Shown: positions 48,700 through 58,816 of the stretch, piece by piece | How positions within the stretch are numbered: position 1 is the first letter of the stretch | Layout of the letters: the number at the start of each line of letters is the position of its first letter | Origin: Actinomadura alba | GTDB lineage: Bacteria > Actinomycetota > Actinomycetes > Streptosporangiales > Streptosporangiaceae | Assembly: GCF_014323705.1 (NCBI RefSeq) | Contig: NZ_JABVEC010000023.1 | Span: 1-64,000, forward strand | DNA: 64,000 nt | Direction of reading: 5' to 3' | Translations under genes and position numbers: made by a program | Notes under the pieces: model-generated | Told to the model about the DNA's origin: nothing | Database searches by the model: none | Seen by the model: the letters and a program-made list of their open reading frames with translations, nothing else

Positions 48700-49971
48700 G
48701 TGACGGACTCCGCCCGAGAAGCCGACGTCATCGTCGTGGGGGCCGGCCCTGCAGGGTCGACGACGGCCTACTACCTCGCCCAAGCGGGCCTGGACGTGCT
48801 GCTGCTGGAGAAGACCGCGTTCCCGCGGGAGAAGGTCTGCGGCGACGGCCTGACGCCGCGTGCCGTCAAGTCCCTCATCGGCATGGGCGTCGACATCGAC
48901 GCCCCCGGATGGATCCGGAACAAGGGGCTGCGCATCTACGGCGGCGGGGTGCGCCTCGAACTGCCGTGGCCGGAGCTCGCGAACTACCCCGACTTCGGGC
49001 TCGTGCGCACTCGCATCGACTTCGACGAGATCCTCGCCGACCGCGCGGTCAAGGCCGGGGCCCGCCTGCACCAGCGCACCAACGTCACCGAGCCGGTCGT
49101 CGACGAGCGCACCGGCCGGATCAAGGGCGTGATCGCCAAGCAGAACGGCGAAGAGGTCACCTTCTCGGCGCCGCTCGTGGTCGCCGCCGACGGCAACTCC
49201 TCACGCCTCTCGCTCGCCATGGGCCTGCGCAAGCGCGAGGATCGGCCGATCGGCGTCGCGGTGCGCCGTTACTACGAGAGCCCGCGGCACGACGACGACT
49301 ATCTCGAGTCGTGGCTGGAGCTGTGGGATAGGGACGACAAGGGCGACGCCCGGCTCCTGCCCGGCTACGGCTGGGTCTTCGGGGTCGGCGACGGTACCTC
49401 CAACATCGGCCTGGGCCTTCTGAACACCAGCAAGGGCTTCGGTAACACCGACTACCGGGCGATGCTGAAGAGCTGGGTGGCCGGCATGCCCGAGGAGTGG
49501 GGCTTCGCCGAGGAGAACGCCACCGGGCCGATCCGCGGGGCGGCGCTGCCGATGGGCTTCAACCGGCAGCCGCACTACACGCGGGGCCTGCTGCTGGTGG
49601 GCGACTCCGGCGGCATGATCAACCCGTTCAACGGCGAGGGCATCGCCTATGCCATGGAGTCCGGCGAGTACGCCGCCGATGTGATCGTCCAGGCGCTGGC
49701 GCGGCCCACCCCCGCGCAGCGGGAGCGTGCCCTGTACGACTATCCGAGGGTGCTCAAGGAGGCGTACGGCGGTTACTACACGGTGGGCCGGTTGTTCGTG
49801 AAGGCGATCGGCGACCCGCGGGTCATGAAGTTCGCGACCACGCACGGCCTGCCGCACCCGACGCTGATGCGGTTCACCCTGAAGCTGCTCGCCAACCTGA
49901 CGGACCCGCGGGGCGGCGACGCGATGGACCGGATCATCAACGCCATGTCCAAGCTCGCTCCGGCGGCATGA
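48700..49971 (+). CDS. Geranylgeranyl reductase family flavoprotein, menaquinone reductase MenJ-like
   Basis: A 423-residue FAD protein with the dinucleotide motif VIVVGAGPAGSTTAYYLA, an EKTAFPREKVCGDGLTPRA segment characteristic of the geranylgeranyl reductase family, and a later FAD motif GDSGGMINPFNGEGIAYAM. It resembles MenJ (Rv0561c), which saturates one isoprene unit of menaquinone. Location beside menG and nuo supports this. The GTG at 48700 has GAGGA upstream. Confidence 0.9.
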   Translation: MTDSAREADVIVVGAGPAGSTTAYYLAQAGLDVLLLEKTAFPREKVCGDGLTPRAVKSLIGMGVDIDAPGWIRNKGLRIYGGGVRLELPWPELANYPDFGLVRTRIDFDEILADRAVKAGARLHQRTNVTEPVVDERTGRIKGVIAKQNGEEVTFSAPLVVAADGNSSRLSLAMGLRKREDRPIGVAVRRYYESPRHDDDYLESWLELWDRDDKGDARLLPGYGWVFGVGDGTSNIGLGLLNTSKGFGNTDYRAMLKSWVAGMPEEWGFAEENATGPIRGAALPMGFNRQPHYTRGLLLVGDSGGMINPFNGEGIAYAMESGEYAADVIVQALARPTPAQRERALYDYPRVLKEAYGGYYTVGRLFVKAIGDPRVMKFATTHGLPHPTLMRFTLKLLANLTDPRGGDAMDRIINAMSKLAPAA

Positions 49972-50122
49972 CCCCCCGAGGAACGAAGGAATGATCAGCC
50001 TGCCTAGGATGGGAATCCCGGCTGTGACCTCGGCCTTGTCCTGGGCCGTGACTTCGGCCGGGGTCGGTCGCCCATGCGTCGTTTCCAGGGCCGTGCTCAC
50101 CGAGAAGGGGGTGTAGGAACCC

Positions 50123-50482
50123 GTGGATCTCTATGTGCCGATCGTCGTGCTCGGCGTGCTCGCGTTCGGCTTCGCCGCCGTCTCGGTGGTCATGGGCTCG
50201 TTCACCGGTCCGAAGCGCTGGAACCGGGCCAAGCTCGACGCCTACGAATGCGGCATCGAGCCGACGCCGCAGCCGACCGGCGGCGGCCGGTTCCCGGTGA
50301 AGTACTACCTCACGGCGATGCTGTTCATCGTCTTCGACATCGAGATCATCTTTCTCTACCCGTGGGCCGTGGCCTTCAACAGCCTGGGGTTGTTCGGTCT
50401 CGTGGAAATGGTGATGTTCATCGCCACCGTCCTGGTCGCGTACGCCTATGTCTGGCGGCGTGGCGGTCTGGAGTGGGACTGA
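50123..50482 (+). CDS. nuoA: NADH-quinone oxidoreductase subunit A
   Basis: Membrane subunit of complex I, 119 residues, three helices, with the conserved loop YECGIEPTPQPTGGGRFPVKYY and FIVFDIEIIFLYPW. The GTG at 50123 follows GAGAAGGGGG at a distance. A TAGGAT hexamer at 50005-50010 could be an internal promoter in the 151-bp gap after menJ. It is the first gene of the nuo run. Confidence 0.96.
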   Translation: MDLYVPIVVLGVLAFGFAAVSVVMGSFTGPKRWNRAKLDAYECGIEPTPQPTGGGRFPVKYYLTAMLFIVFDIEIIFLYPWAVAFNSLGLFGLVEMVMFIATVLVAYAYVWRRGGLEWD

Positions 50483-50512
50483 GATGGGTCACTGCGTGGA
50501 GGGAGGCCCGCG

Positions 50513-51070
50513 ATGGGCCTAGAAGAGAAGCTCCCCAGCGGTTTTCTGCTGAGCACGGTCGAGCAGGTCGTCGGGTGGGCGCGTAAGAGCTCGGTCTGGC
50601 CGGCGACCTTCGGGCTCGCCTGTTGCGCCATCGAGATGATGGCCACCGGCGACCCGCGGCACGACTTCTCCCGATGGGGAATGGAACGTGCCTCCGGATC
50701 GCCCCGGCAGGCCGACCTGATGATCGTCGCGGGGCGGGTCAGCCAGAAGATGGCGCCGGTGCTCCGGCAGATCTACGACCAGATGGCCGAGCCCAAGTGG
50801 GTCATCGCGATGGGCGTCTGCGCGTCCAGCGGCGGCATGTTCAACAACTACGCGATCGTGCAGGGCGTCGACCACATCGTGCCCGTCGACATCTACCTGC
50901 CCGGCTGTCCGCCGCGGCCGGAGATGCTGCTCGACGCGATCCTCAAGCTGCACGACAAGATCCAGAACACCAAGCTCGGCGCGCATCGCCGCGAGGAGAT
51001 CAAGGTGCTGGAGGAGTCGCGGCTCAAGGCGCTTCCGCTGCTCGGCCAGTCGGGAGTGGGGGCGGTATGA
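50513..51070 (+). CDS. nuoB: NADH-quinone oxidoreductase subunit B
   Basis: Hydrophilic subunit carrying cluster N2, the [4Fe-4S] centre that reduces quinone. The 185-residue protein has the paired Cys in FGLACCAIEMMA, a third Cys in VCASSGGMF and the fourth in LPGCPPRPE. The ATG has GAGGGAGG upstream. It overlaps nuoC by 4 nt. Confidence 0.97.
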   Translation: MGLEEKLPSGFLLSTVEQVVGWARKSSVWPATFGLACCAIEMMATGDPRHDFSRWGMERASGSPRQADLMIVAGRVSQKMAPVLRQIYDQMAEPKWVIAMGVCASSGGMFNNYAIVQGVDHIVPVDIYLPGCPPRPEMLLDAILKLHDKIQNTKLGAHRREEIKVLEESRLKALPLLGQSGVGAV

Positions 51071-51804
51071 GCGACGAGAAGAAGCCGCAGCAGCCCCCGG
51101 CACAGACGGCCGACCAGGCCGCCGACCGGCTGCCCGCGCACAAGGCGGCCGACCGCCGTGAGCAGCCGATCGCGCGCACCGGGATGTTCGGGGCCGGCAC
51201 CACCGGTGACACCTCCGGGTACGGCGGGCTGGTCATCCGGCAGAGCCCGAAGGTCTCCAGCCCGCGGCCGTTCGGCGGCTACTTCGACGAGGTGTCCGAT
51301 CACCTGGAGCGCCAGTTCCCGGAGTTCGCGGACGCGATCGAGCGCATCGTGGTCGACCGCGGCGAGATGACGCTGTACGTCTCGCGCCGGCACCTGCTCG
51401 AGGTCGCCCGTACCCTGCGCGACAGCCCGGAGCTGCGCTTCGAGCTGTGCACCGGCGTGTCGGGCGTGCACTACCCGAAGGACACCGGCGCCGAGCTGCA
51501 CGCGGTCTACCACCTGCTGTCGATGACGCACAACCGGCGGATCCGGCTCGAGGTCACCTGCCCGGACGAGGACCCGCACATCCCCTCGGTCGTCTCGGTC
51601 TACCCGACCAACGACTGGCATGAGCGCGAGACCTACGACTTCTTCGGGATCGTCTTCGACGGGCACCCGGCGCTCACCCGGATCGAGATGCCCGACGACT
51701 GGGTGGGCCATCCGCAGCGCAAGGACTACCCGCTCGGCGGCATCCCGGTGGAGTACCGCGGAGCCGAGATCCCTCCCCCCGATGAGCGGAGGTCGTACGT
51801 ATGA
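51067..51804 (+). CDS. nuoC: NADH-quinone oxidoreductase subunit C
   Basis: A 245-residue hydrophilic subunit of the connecting arm. The conserved 30-kDa-subunit region is SVVSVYPTNDWHERETYDFFGI followed by HPALTRIEMPDDWVGHPQRKDYPLGG (about residues 175-225). The first 45 residues are a charged, Gln/Ala-rich extension that looks unstructured. It overlaps nuoB and nuoD. Confidence 0.96.
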   Translation: MSDEKKPQQPPAQTADQAADRLPAHKAADRREQPIARTGMFGAGTTGDTSGYGGLVIRQSPKVSSPRPFGGYFDEVSDHLERQFPEFADAIERIVVDRGEMTLYVSRRHLLEVARTLRDSPELRFELCTGVSGVHYPKDTGAELHAVYHLLSMTHNRRIRLEVTCPDEDPHIPSVVSVYPTNDWHERETYDFFGIVFDGHPALTRIEMPDDWVGHPQRKDYPLGGIPVEYRGAEIPPPDERRSYV

Positions 51805-53120
51805 CCACTACGGGACAAGAGACGGCGGAAGGCAAGGTCTTCAACGTCGCCGGTCAGGACTGGGACGAGGTCGTCCAGGGTGTGGGCGACGGCGACGACG
51901 AGCGCCTCGTCGTCAACATGGGCCCGCAGCACCCGTCGACGCACGGCGTGCTCCGGCTGGTGCTGACTCTCGACGGTGAGACGGTGACCGAGGCCCGGGT
52001 GGGCATCGGCTACCTGCACACCGGCATCGAGAAGAACATGGAGTTCCGGACGTGGACGCAGGGCACCACGTTCTGCACCCGCATGGACTACCTCGCGCCG
52101 ATCTTCAACGAGACGGCCTACTGCCTCGGGGTCGAGAGGCTGCTCGGCATCACCGACCAGGTGCCCGAGCGGGCTCAGATCATCCGGGTCATGATGATGG
52201 AGCTCAACCGGATCTCCTCGCACCTGGTGGCCATCGCCACCTTCGGCCTGGAGCTGGGCGCGACCACCGTCATGCTGAACGGCTTCATCGAGCGTGAGTA
52301 CACCCTCGACATCTTCGAGCTGGTGACCGGGCTCCGCATGAACATGGCGTACGTCCGGCCGGGCGGCGTCGCGCAGGACCTGCCGCCGGGTGCGCTCGAG
52401 AAGATCCGGGAGTACCTGGAGCGGATGCCCAAGCGCATCAAGCAGATGCGCAAGCTCCTCGACGCCAACCCCGTCTATCTCGCCCGCACCAAGGACATCG
52501 CCTACCTGGACCTCACCGGGTGCATGGCGCTGGGCATCACGGGACCGGTGCTGCGCGCCTCGGGCCTGCCGTGGGACCTGCGCAAGTCGCAGCCCTACTG
52601 CGGCTACGAGACCTACGAGTTCGACGTCCCCACGCAGGACACCTGCGACGTGTACGGCCGCTATCTCGTGCGCATGCAGGAGATGGAGGAGTCGCTGAAG
52701 ATCATCGAGCAGTGCGTCGATCGGCTCGGCTCGGTCCGGGGCCCCGTGATGGTCGAGGACAAGAAGGTCGGCTGGCCCGCCCAGCTGGCCATCGGCGCCG
52801 ACGGCATGGGAAACTCGCCCGCCCATATCGCCCATATCATGGGCACCTCGATGGAGGCCCTGATCCACCACTTCAAACTGGTGACCGAGGGCTTCAGGGT
52901 GCCGGCCGGACAGGCCTACGCCGCGGTCGAGTCGCCGCGTGGAGAGCTGGGCGTCCATGTGGTGAGCGATGGCGGCACCCGGCCCTACCGCGCGCACTTC
53001 CGCGACCCGTCCTTCACCAATCTGCAGGCGACCGCCGCGATGAGCGAAGGCGGCATGGTGGCGGACGTCATCGCGGCCGTGGCCAGCCTCGACCCGGTGA
53101 TGGGGGGAGTGGACAGGTGA
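51801..53120 (+). CDS. nuoD: NADH-quinone oxidoreductase subunit D
   Basis: 49-kDa-type subunit forming the quinone site with NuoB. The 439-residue protein has the GPQHPSTHGVLRL motif, TGIEKNMEFRTW and MALGITGPVLRASG. Overlaps nuoC (ATGA) and nuoE (GTGA). Confidence 0.97.
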   Translation: MTTTGQETAEGKVFNVAGQDWDEVVQGVGDGDDERLVVNMGPQHPSTHGVLRLVLTLDGETVTEARVGIGYLHTGIEKNMEFRTWTQGTTFCTRMDYLAPIFNETAYCLGVERLLGITDQVPERAQIIRVMMMELNRISSHLVAIATFGLELGATTVMLNGFIEREYTLDIFELVTGLRMNMAYVRPGGVAQDLPPGALEKIREYLERMPKRIKQMRKLLDANPVYLARTKDIAYLDLTGCMALGITGPVLRASGLPWDLRKSQPYCGYETYEFDVPTQDTCDVYGRYLVRMQEMEESLKIIEQCVDRLGSVRGPVMVEDKKVGWPAQLAIGADGMGNSPAHIAHIMGTSMEALIHHFKLVTEGFRVPAGQAYAAVESPRGELGVHVVSDGGTRPYRAHFRDPSFTNLQATAAMSEGGMVADVIAAVASLDPVMGGVDR

Positions 53121-53797
53121 CTCAGGAATCCACCGGCTGGGAGCCGGAAGCACGCGAGGCGCTCGAGCGCGACGCCAAGGAGATCATGGCGCGCTACCCG
53201 AAGCCCCGCTCGGCTCTGCTGCCGATGCTGCACCTCGTGCAGTCCGTGGACGGCTACGTCTCCGACACCGGCATCGAGTTCTGCGCCGAGATGCTGGGAA
53301 TCACGCCCGCCGAGGTCACCGGCGTCGCGACGTTCTACACGCAGTACCGGCGGGAACCCGCCGGCGAGTACCACGTCGGCGTGTGCATCAACACGCTGTG
53401 CGCGGTGATGGGCGGCGACGAGATCTGGCGCTCGGTGAGCGACCATGTCGGAGTCGGCCATGATCAGGCCACCGAGGACGGCATGATCAGCATTGAGCGG
53501 ATCGAGTGCAACGCCGCCTGCGACTTCGCCCCCGTGGTGATGGTCAACTGGGAGTTCTTCGACAACATGACCCCTGAGAAGTCCAAGGGGCTCGTCGACG
53601 ACCTCCGGGCCGGCAAGGAGGTCGCGCCGACCCGCGGCGCCACCAGCGTGTGCGGCTTCAAGCAGATGTCGCGGGTGCTCGCGGGCTTCCCGGACGGGCG
53701 CGGTCGCGAGGGCGTGCAGGCCGGGCCCGAGTCGCTGCGCGGCCTGGAGCTCGCCAAGGAGAAGGGCTGGAAGGCCGCCGAGGGGGAGGCACCGTGA
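53117..53797 (+). CDS. nuoE: NADH-quinone oxidoreductase subunit E
   Basis: Carries the N1a [2Fe-2S] cluster, with the set C-x4-C in VCINTLC and C-x3-C in CNAACD. The 226-residue protein is thioredoxin-like, with a C-terminal extension (GPESLRGLELAKEKGW) beyond the usual end. Coupled to nuoD and nuoF. Confidence 0.96.
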   Translation: MTQESTGWEPEAREALERDAKEIMARYPKPRSALLPMLHLVQSVDGYVSDTGIEFCAEMLGITPAEVTGVATFYTQYRREPAGEYHVGVCINTLCAVMGGDEIWRSVSDHVGVGHDQATEDGMISIERIECNAACDFAPVVMVNWEFFDNMTPEKSKGLVDDLRAGKEVAPTRGATSVCGFKQMSRVLAGFPDGRGREGVQAGPESLRGLELAKEKGWKAAEGEAP

Positions 53798-55095
53798 CGA
53801 CCACGCTGACACCGGTTCTGACCAGGGGCTGGGACGAGGCCGACTCGTTCACCCTGGCCGGATACCAGCGGGGCGGCGGCTACCGGGCGCTGCGCAAGGC
53901 GCTCGCCATTCCGCCGGACGACCTCGTGCAGATGGGCAAGGACTCGGGGCTGCGCGGCCGCGGCGGCGCCGGCTTCCCGGCCGGGATGAAGTGGGCCTTC
54001 ATCCCGCAGGGCGACGGCAAGCCGCACTATCTCGTGGTCAACGCCGACGAGTCCGAGCCGGGCACGTGCAAGGACGTCCCGCTGATGATGGCCAACCCGC
54101 ACGTGCTCATCGAGGGCATCGTCATCAGCTCGTACGCCATCCGCGCCAACCACGCGTTCATCTACGTGCGCGGTGAGGTGCTGCACGTGGTCCGGCGCCT
54201 GCAGGAGGCGGTGCGCGAGGCGTACGAAGCCGGTTTCCTCGGCACGAACATCCTCGGCTCGGGCTTCGACATGGAGCTGACCGTGCACACGGGCGCGGGC
54301 GCGTACATCTGCGGTGAGGAGACCGCGCTGCTCGACTCGCTGGAGGGGTATCGGGGCCAACCTCGGCTCAAGCCTCCCTTCCCGGCCGTCGCGGGCCTTT
54401 ACGCCTGCCCCACTGTGGTGAACAACGTCGAGACGATCGCCTCGGTTCCCGGGATCATCGAGCGGGGGGCCGACTGGTTCGCCGATATGGGCACCGAGAA
54501 GTCCAAGGGCCACGGGATCTTCTCGCTGTCCGGGCACGTCACGCGGCCCGGCCAGTACGAGGCGCCGCTCGGCATCACGCTGCGGGAGCTGCTCGAGATG
54601 GCCGGCGGCGTGCGCGCCGGGCACCGGCTGAAGTTCTGGACGCCGGGCGGCTCGTCCACGCCGATCCTCACCGACGAGCACCTCGACGTGCCGCTCGACT
54701 ACGAGAGCGTGGGCGCGGCCGGGTCGATGCTCGGCACCAGAGCACTCCAGATCTTCGACGAGACGACCTGCGTCGTACGGGCGGTGCTGCGCTGGAGCGA
54801 GTTCTACGCCCACGAGTCCTGCGGCAAGTGCACGCCGTGCCGCGAGGGCACGTTCTGGCTGAAGCAGATCGTCGCGCGGCTGGAGAAGGGCGAGGGCACC
54901 GAGGAGGACATCGAGCGGATCGTCGAGATCTCCAAGAACATGTTCGGCCGCTCGTTCTGCGCTCTCGGCGACTCGCTGATCAGTCCGATCGGCTCGTCGG
55001 TCAAGTACTTCCGTGACGAGTACATCCAGCACTTCGAACACGGCGGCTGTCCGTTCGATCCCGCCGCGTCCACCGTTTGGGCAGGTCAAGAGTGA
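53794..55095 (+). CDS. nuoF: NADH-quinone oxidoreductase subunit F
   Basis: NADH-binding FMN subunit, 433 residues. FMN motif RGRGGAGFPAGMKW, NADH motif GAGAYICGEETALLDSLEG and the N3 [4Fe-4S] motif ESCGKCTPCREG with a late Cys in RSFCALGD are visible. GTG start overlaps nuoE. Confidence 0.97.
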   Translation: MTTTLTPVLTRGWDEADSFTLAGYQRGGGYRALRKALAIPPDDLVQMGKDSGLRGRGGAGFPAGMKWAFIPQGDGKPHYLVVNADESEPGTCKDVPLMMANPHVLIEGIVISSYAIRANHAFIYVRGEVLHVVRRLQEAVREAYEAGFLGTNILGSGFDMELTVHTGAGAYICGEETALLDSLEGYRGQPRLKPPFPAVAGLYACPTVVNNVETIASVPGIIERGADWFADMGTEKSKGHGIFSLSGHVTRPGQYEAPLGITLRELLEMAGGVRAGHRLKFWTPGGSSTPILTDEHLDVPLDYESVGAAGSMLGTRALQIFDETTCVVRAVLRWSEFYAHESCGKCTPCREGTFWLKQIVARLEKGEGTEEDIERIVEISKNMFGRSFCALGDSLISPIGSSVKYFRDEYIQHFEHGGCPFDPAASTVWAGQE

Positions 55096-57554
55096 GCATC
55101 GTCGCTGACAACGCCGAGGTCGAGCAGCAGGAGAAGCTGGTCACCGTCACCATCGACGGCTTCGAGATCTCGGTTCCCGAAGGCACCCTGATCATCCGGG
55201 CGGCCGAGCTGCTCGGCATCCAGATCCCGCGCTTCTGCGACCATCCGCTGCTCGACCCGGTCGGCGCCTGCCGCCAGTGCCTGGTCGAGGTGCCGGACAT
55301 GGGCAACGGCCGGGGCATGCCGAAGCCGCAGGCGTCCTGCACCACGACCGTGATGCCCGGCATGGTGATCAAGACGCAGCTCACCTCGCCGGTGGCCGAC
55401 CAGGCCCAGCAGGGCATCATGGAGTTCCTGCTGATCAACCACCCGCTGGACTGCCCGATCTGCGACAAGGGCGGCGAGTGCCCGCTGCAGAACCAGGCGA
55501 TGTCCAACGGCCAGGGCGAGACCAGGTTCCTCGAGCGCAAGCGGACCTTCCCCAAGCCGGTCGCGCTGTCCTCACAGGTCCTGCTCGACCGGGAGCGGTG
55601 CATCCAGTGCGCCCGCTGCACGCGGTTCTCGGCGCAGATCGCCGGTGACGCCTTCATCGACCTGTTCGAGCGGGGCGCCAAGGAGCAGGTCGGCATCGCC
55701 GACGGCAAACCGTTCCAGTCGTACTTCTCCGGCAACACCGTGCAGATCTGCCCGGTGGGCGCGCTGACCGGTGCGGCCTACCGGTTCCGGTCCCGCCCGT
55801 TCGACCTGGTCTCCAAGCCGAGCGTCTGCGAGCACTGCTCGGCCGGGTGCGCGCAGCGGACCGACTACCGCAGGGGCAAGGTCACCCGCCGCCTCGCCGG
55901 TGACGACCCGCAGGTCAACGAGGAGTGGAACTGCGACAAGGGCCGGTGGGCGTTCACTTACGCCACCGAGCCCGACCGGCTGACCACGCCTCTCGTGCGC
56001 GGCGAGGACGGGGTGCTGGCGCCAGCGTCCTGGCCCGAGGCGCTCGACGCGGCCGCGCGCGGGCTCGCCGCCGCCAAGGGGCGCGCGGGCGTGCTCACCG
56101 GAGGACGCCTCACCCTCGAGGACGCCTACGCCTACGCCAAGTTCGCGCGGGTCGCGCTCGGCACCAACGACATCGACTTCCGTGCCCGGGCGCACTCGCG
56201 GGAAGAGGCCGAGTTCCTGGCCGCCGCGGTGGCCGGCCGCTCCATCGAGGTGTCCTACACCGACCTGGAGAAGGCCCCCGCGGTCCTGCTCGCCGGCTTC
56301 GAGCCCGAGGAGGAGTCGCCGATCGTCTTCCTGCGGCTGCGAAAGGCGGTCCGCAAGGGCCTCAAGGTCTTCTCGGTCGCCCCGTACACCACCCGCGGCC
56401 TCACGAAGGTCGGCGGCACGCTGATCCAGACCTCGCCCGGCGAGGAGTCCGCGGCGCTCGGAGCGCTGATCACCGAGGCGTCGGCCACCACCGAGGCCCT
56501 GAAGGCCGAGGGTGCGGTCATCCTGGTCGGCGAGCGGCTCGCCGCCAGCCCGGGTGCGCTCTCCAGCGCGATCCGGCTGGCCGAGGTGACCGGCGCGCGG
56601 CTCGGCTGGGTGCCGCGCAGGGCCGGTGAGCGCGGTGCCGTCGAGGCCGGCGCGCTGCCTGGCCTGCTGCCCGTCGGCCGCCCGGTCACCGACACCGAGG
56701 CACGAGCCGAGGTGGCGCGGGCATGGGCGGTGGCGGAGCTGCCGACCACCGCGGGCCGCGACACCGGTGAGATCCTGGCCGCCGCCGCGAACGAGCAGAT
56801 CGACGCGCTCCTCATCGGCGGCGTGGACCCCTTCGATCTCACCGACCCGCGGGCCGCGCTCGACGCCATCGAGTCGACCCCGTTCGTGGTCAGCCTGGAG
56901 CAGCGGGTCAGCGCGGTCACCGACCGGGCCGATGTCGTGCTGCCGGTGGCGGCGGTGGCGGAGAAGTCCGGCACCTTCGTGAACTGGGAGGGCCGTGGCC
57001 GCCCGTTCGACACCGCGCTCGCGGTGTCCGGCGCCATGTCCGATCTCAAGGTCCTGAACGCCCTGGCCGGTGAGATGGACGTCCACCTGGCATTGCCCGC
57101 GCCCGAGGCGGCTCGCGCCGAGCTTCAGCGGCTGGGCGGTCACCGCGGCATCCGGCCGGCGGCACCCGGCGTGGCCGCTCGGGGTCACTTCGAGCCGGGA
57201 CCCGGAGAGGCGCTGCTCGCCACCTGGCGGCTGCTGCTCGACCGCGGCCGGCTGCAGGACGGCGAGCCGTACCTCGCGGGCACGGCCAAGACCGCCGTCG
57301 CGCGGCTGTCGGCGGCGACCGCGGCCGAGCTGGCCGGCGGCGACGGCGCGGCCGACCGGGTCACCGTGGCCACCGAGCGCGGCGCGATCACCCTGCCGGT
57401 CGAGGTCACCGACATGCCCGACCGCGTCGTGTGGCTGCCGACCAACTCCACGGGCAGCGAGGTTCACCGCGAGCTCGGCGTGGGCGCCGGCGCCGTCGTG
57501 CGGATCGCCGCCGCCGGTGCGAGCGGGACCGATGAGACTGGAGGTAACCCGTGA
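55092..57554 (+). CDS. nuoG: NADH-quinone oxidoreductase subunit G
   Basis: Largest hydrophilic subunit, 820 residues. The N-terminal ferredoxin domain has the [2Fe-2S] ligands (RFCDHPLLDPVGACRQC), then [4Fe-4S] sets including HPLDCPICDKGGECPLQ and CIQCARCTRF, and a molybdopterin-like domain from about residue 250 beginning CEHCSAGCAQRTDYR. The C-terminal half retains the fold without a molybdenum role. GTG start overlaps nuoF. Confidence 0.96.
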   Translation: MSIVADNAEVEQQEKLVTVTIDGFEISVPEGTLIIRAAELLGIQIPRFCDHPLLDPVGACRQCLVEVPDMGNGRGMPKPQASCTTTVMPGMVIKTQLTSPVADQAQQGIMEFLLINHPLDCPICDKGGECPLQNQAMSNGQGETRFLERKRTFPKPVALSSQVLLDRERCIQCARCTRFSAQIAGDAFIDLFERGAKEQVGIADGKPFQSYFSGNTVQICPVGALTGAAYRFRSRPFDLVSKPSVCEHCSAGCAQRTDYRRGKVTRRLAGDDPQVNEEWNCDKGRWAFTYATEPDRLTTPLVRGEDGVLAPASWPEALDAAARGLAAAKGRAGVLTGGRLTLEDAYAYAKFARVALGTNDIDFRARAHSREEAEFLAAAVAGRSIEVSYTDLEKAPAVLLAGFEPEEESPIVFLRLRKAVRKGLKVFSVAPYTTRGLTKVGGTLIQTSPGEESAALGALITEASATTEALKAEGAVILVGERLAASPGALSSAIRLAEVTGARLGWVPRRAGERGAVEAGALPGLLPVGRPVTDTEARAEVARAWAVAELPTTAGRDTGEILAAAANEQIDALLIGGVDPFDLTDPRAALDAIESTPFVVSLEQRVSAVTDRADVVLPVAAVAEKSGTFVNWEGRGRPFDTALAVSGAMSDLKVLNALAGEMDVHLALPAPEAARAELQRLGGHRGIRPAAPGVAARGHFEPGPGEALLATWRLLLDRGRLQDGEPYLAGTAKTAVARLSAATAAELAGGDGAADRVTVATERGAITLPVEVTDMPDRVVWLPTNSTGSEVHRELGVGAGAVVRIAAAGASGTDETGGNP

Positions 57555-58816
57555 GCGGCCTGTCGGCCTTCGGGCACGATCCTTGGTGGCTGATCCTGGG
57601 CAAGGCCGTCGTGGTCTTCGTCTTCCTGCTGCTGAGCGTGCTCTTCAACGTCTGGCTGGAGCGCCGGGTCATCGCGCGCATGCAGCTGCGGCCCGGCCCC
57701 AACCGGGCGGGGCCCTTCGGGCTGCTGCAGCCGCTGGCGGACGGCATCAAGGGTGCGCTGAAGGAGGACATCGTCCCGCGCACCGTTGACAAGGTGGTGT
57801 TCTTCATCGCCCCGATCCTCGCCGCCACGCCCGCGCTGCTGACCTTCGCGGTCATCCCGCTGGGCCCGGAGGTGTCGATCTTCGGCCACCGCACGCCGCT
57901 GCAGTTGACCGACCTGCCGGTCGCCGTGCTGATTACGCTGGCCGCGGCGTCGCTCGGCGTATACGGCGTGGTGCTCGCCGGTTGGGCGTCGAGGTCGCCG
58001 TACGCACTGCTCGGCGGTCTGCGCTCCAGCGCCCAGGTCATCTCGTACGAGATCGCGATGGGACTGTCGTTCGTGGCGGTCTTCATGTTCGCGGGCTCGA
58101 TGTCGACCTCGCACATCGTGGCCGCCCAGCAGGACAAGTGGTTCGCGGTGCTGCTGCTGCCCTCGTTCCTGATCTACGTGGTCACGATGGTGGGCGAGTC
58201 GGGCCGGATCCCGTTCGACCTGCCCGAGGGCGAGGGCGAGCTGGTCGCCGGCTATCACACCGAGTACTCGTCGCTGAAGTTCCTCATGTTCTACCTGGCC
58301 GAGTACATCAACATGGTGACGCTCTCGGCGATGGCGACGACCCTGTTCCTCGGCGGCTGGCGGGCCCCTTGGCCGATCTCCACCGTGTGGCCGGGCGCCA
58401 ACGAGGGCTGGTGGCCGCTGCTGTGGTTCTTCGCCAAGCTCTTCCTGTTCATCTTCGGCTTCATCTGGCTCCGCGGCTCGCTGCCGCGGGTGCGGTACGA
58501 CCAGCTGATGAAGCTCGGCTGGAAGGTGCTCATGCCCTTCTCGCTGGGCTGGATCCTGTTGGTGGCGACCATCCGCGCGCTGCGCAACGAGGGTCACGAC
58601 ATGCCGCAGCTCCTGATGTACGGCGGAATCGCGCTCGCGGTGGTGCTGGCGCTGTCGCTGGTGTGGGACACCGTCGGCCGAGGCGCCGCCGAGGACGTCA
58701 CCTCGGACGCGGTGCCCGATCCGGCGGCGGGCGGGTTCCCGGTGCCGCCGCTCGACGCCCCCCACTACCACGGCGTGACTGGAAAGAACCCGGAGGTCTC
58801 CAGTGGGACTCACTGA
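57551..58816 (+). CDS. nuoH: NADH-quinone oxidoreductase subunit H
   Basis: Membrane subunit at the junction of the two arms, 421 residues, about eight helices. Conserved segments: RMQLRPGPNRAGPFGLLQPLADGIK (about 38-62) and ESGRIPFDLPEGEGELVAGYHTEYS (about 217-241). The C-terminus has a longer hydrophilic tail than E. coli NuoH, typical of actinobacteria. It overlaps nuoI by 14 nt. Confidence 0.97.
   Translation: MSGLSAFGHDPWWLILGKAVVVFVFLLLSVLFNVWLERRVIARMQLRPGPNRAGPFGLLQPLADGIKGALKEDIVPRTVDKVVFFIAPILAATPALLTFAVIPLGPEVSIFGHRTPLQLTDLPVAVLITLAAASLGVYGVVLAGWASRSPYALLGGLRSSAQVISYEIAMGLSFVAVFMFAGSMSTSHIVAAQQDKWFAVLLLPSFLIYVVTMVGESGRIPFDLPEGEGELVAGYHTEYSSLKFLMFYLAEYINMVTLSAMATTLFLGGWRAPWPISTVWPGANEGWWPLLWFFAKLFLFIFGFIWLRGSLPRVRYDQLMKLGWKVLMPFSLGWILLVATIRALRNEGHDMPQLLMYGGIALAVVLALSLVWDTVGRGAAEDVTSDAVPDPAAGGFPVPPLDAPHYHGVTGKNPEVSSGTH

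Noticed and set aside
55572..57467. 631-codon minus-strand frame over nuoG
   Set aside because: Antisense to nuoG, whose iron-sulfur motifs are unmistakable.
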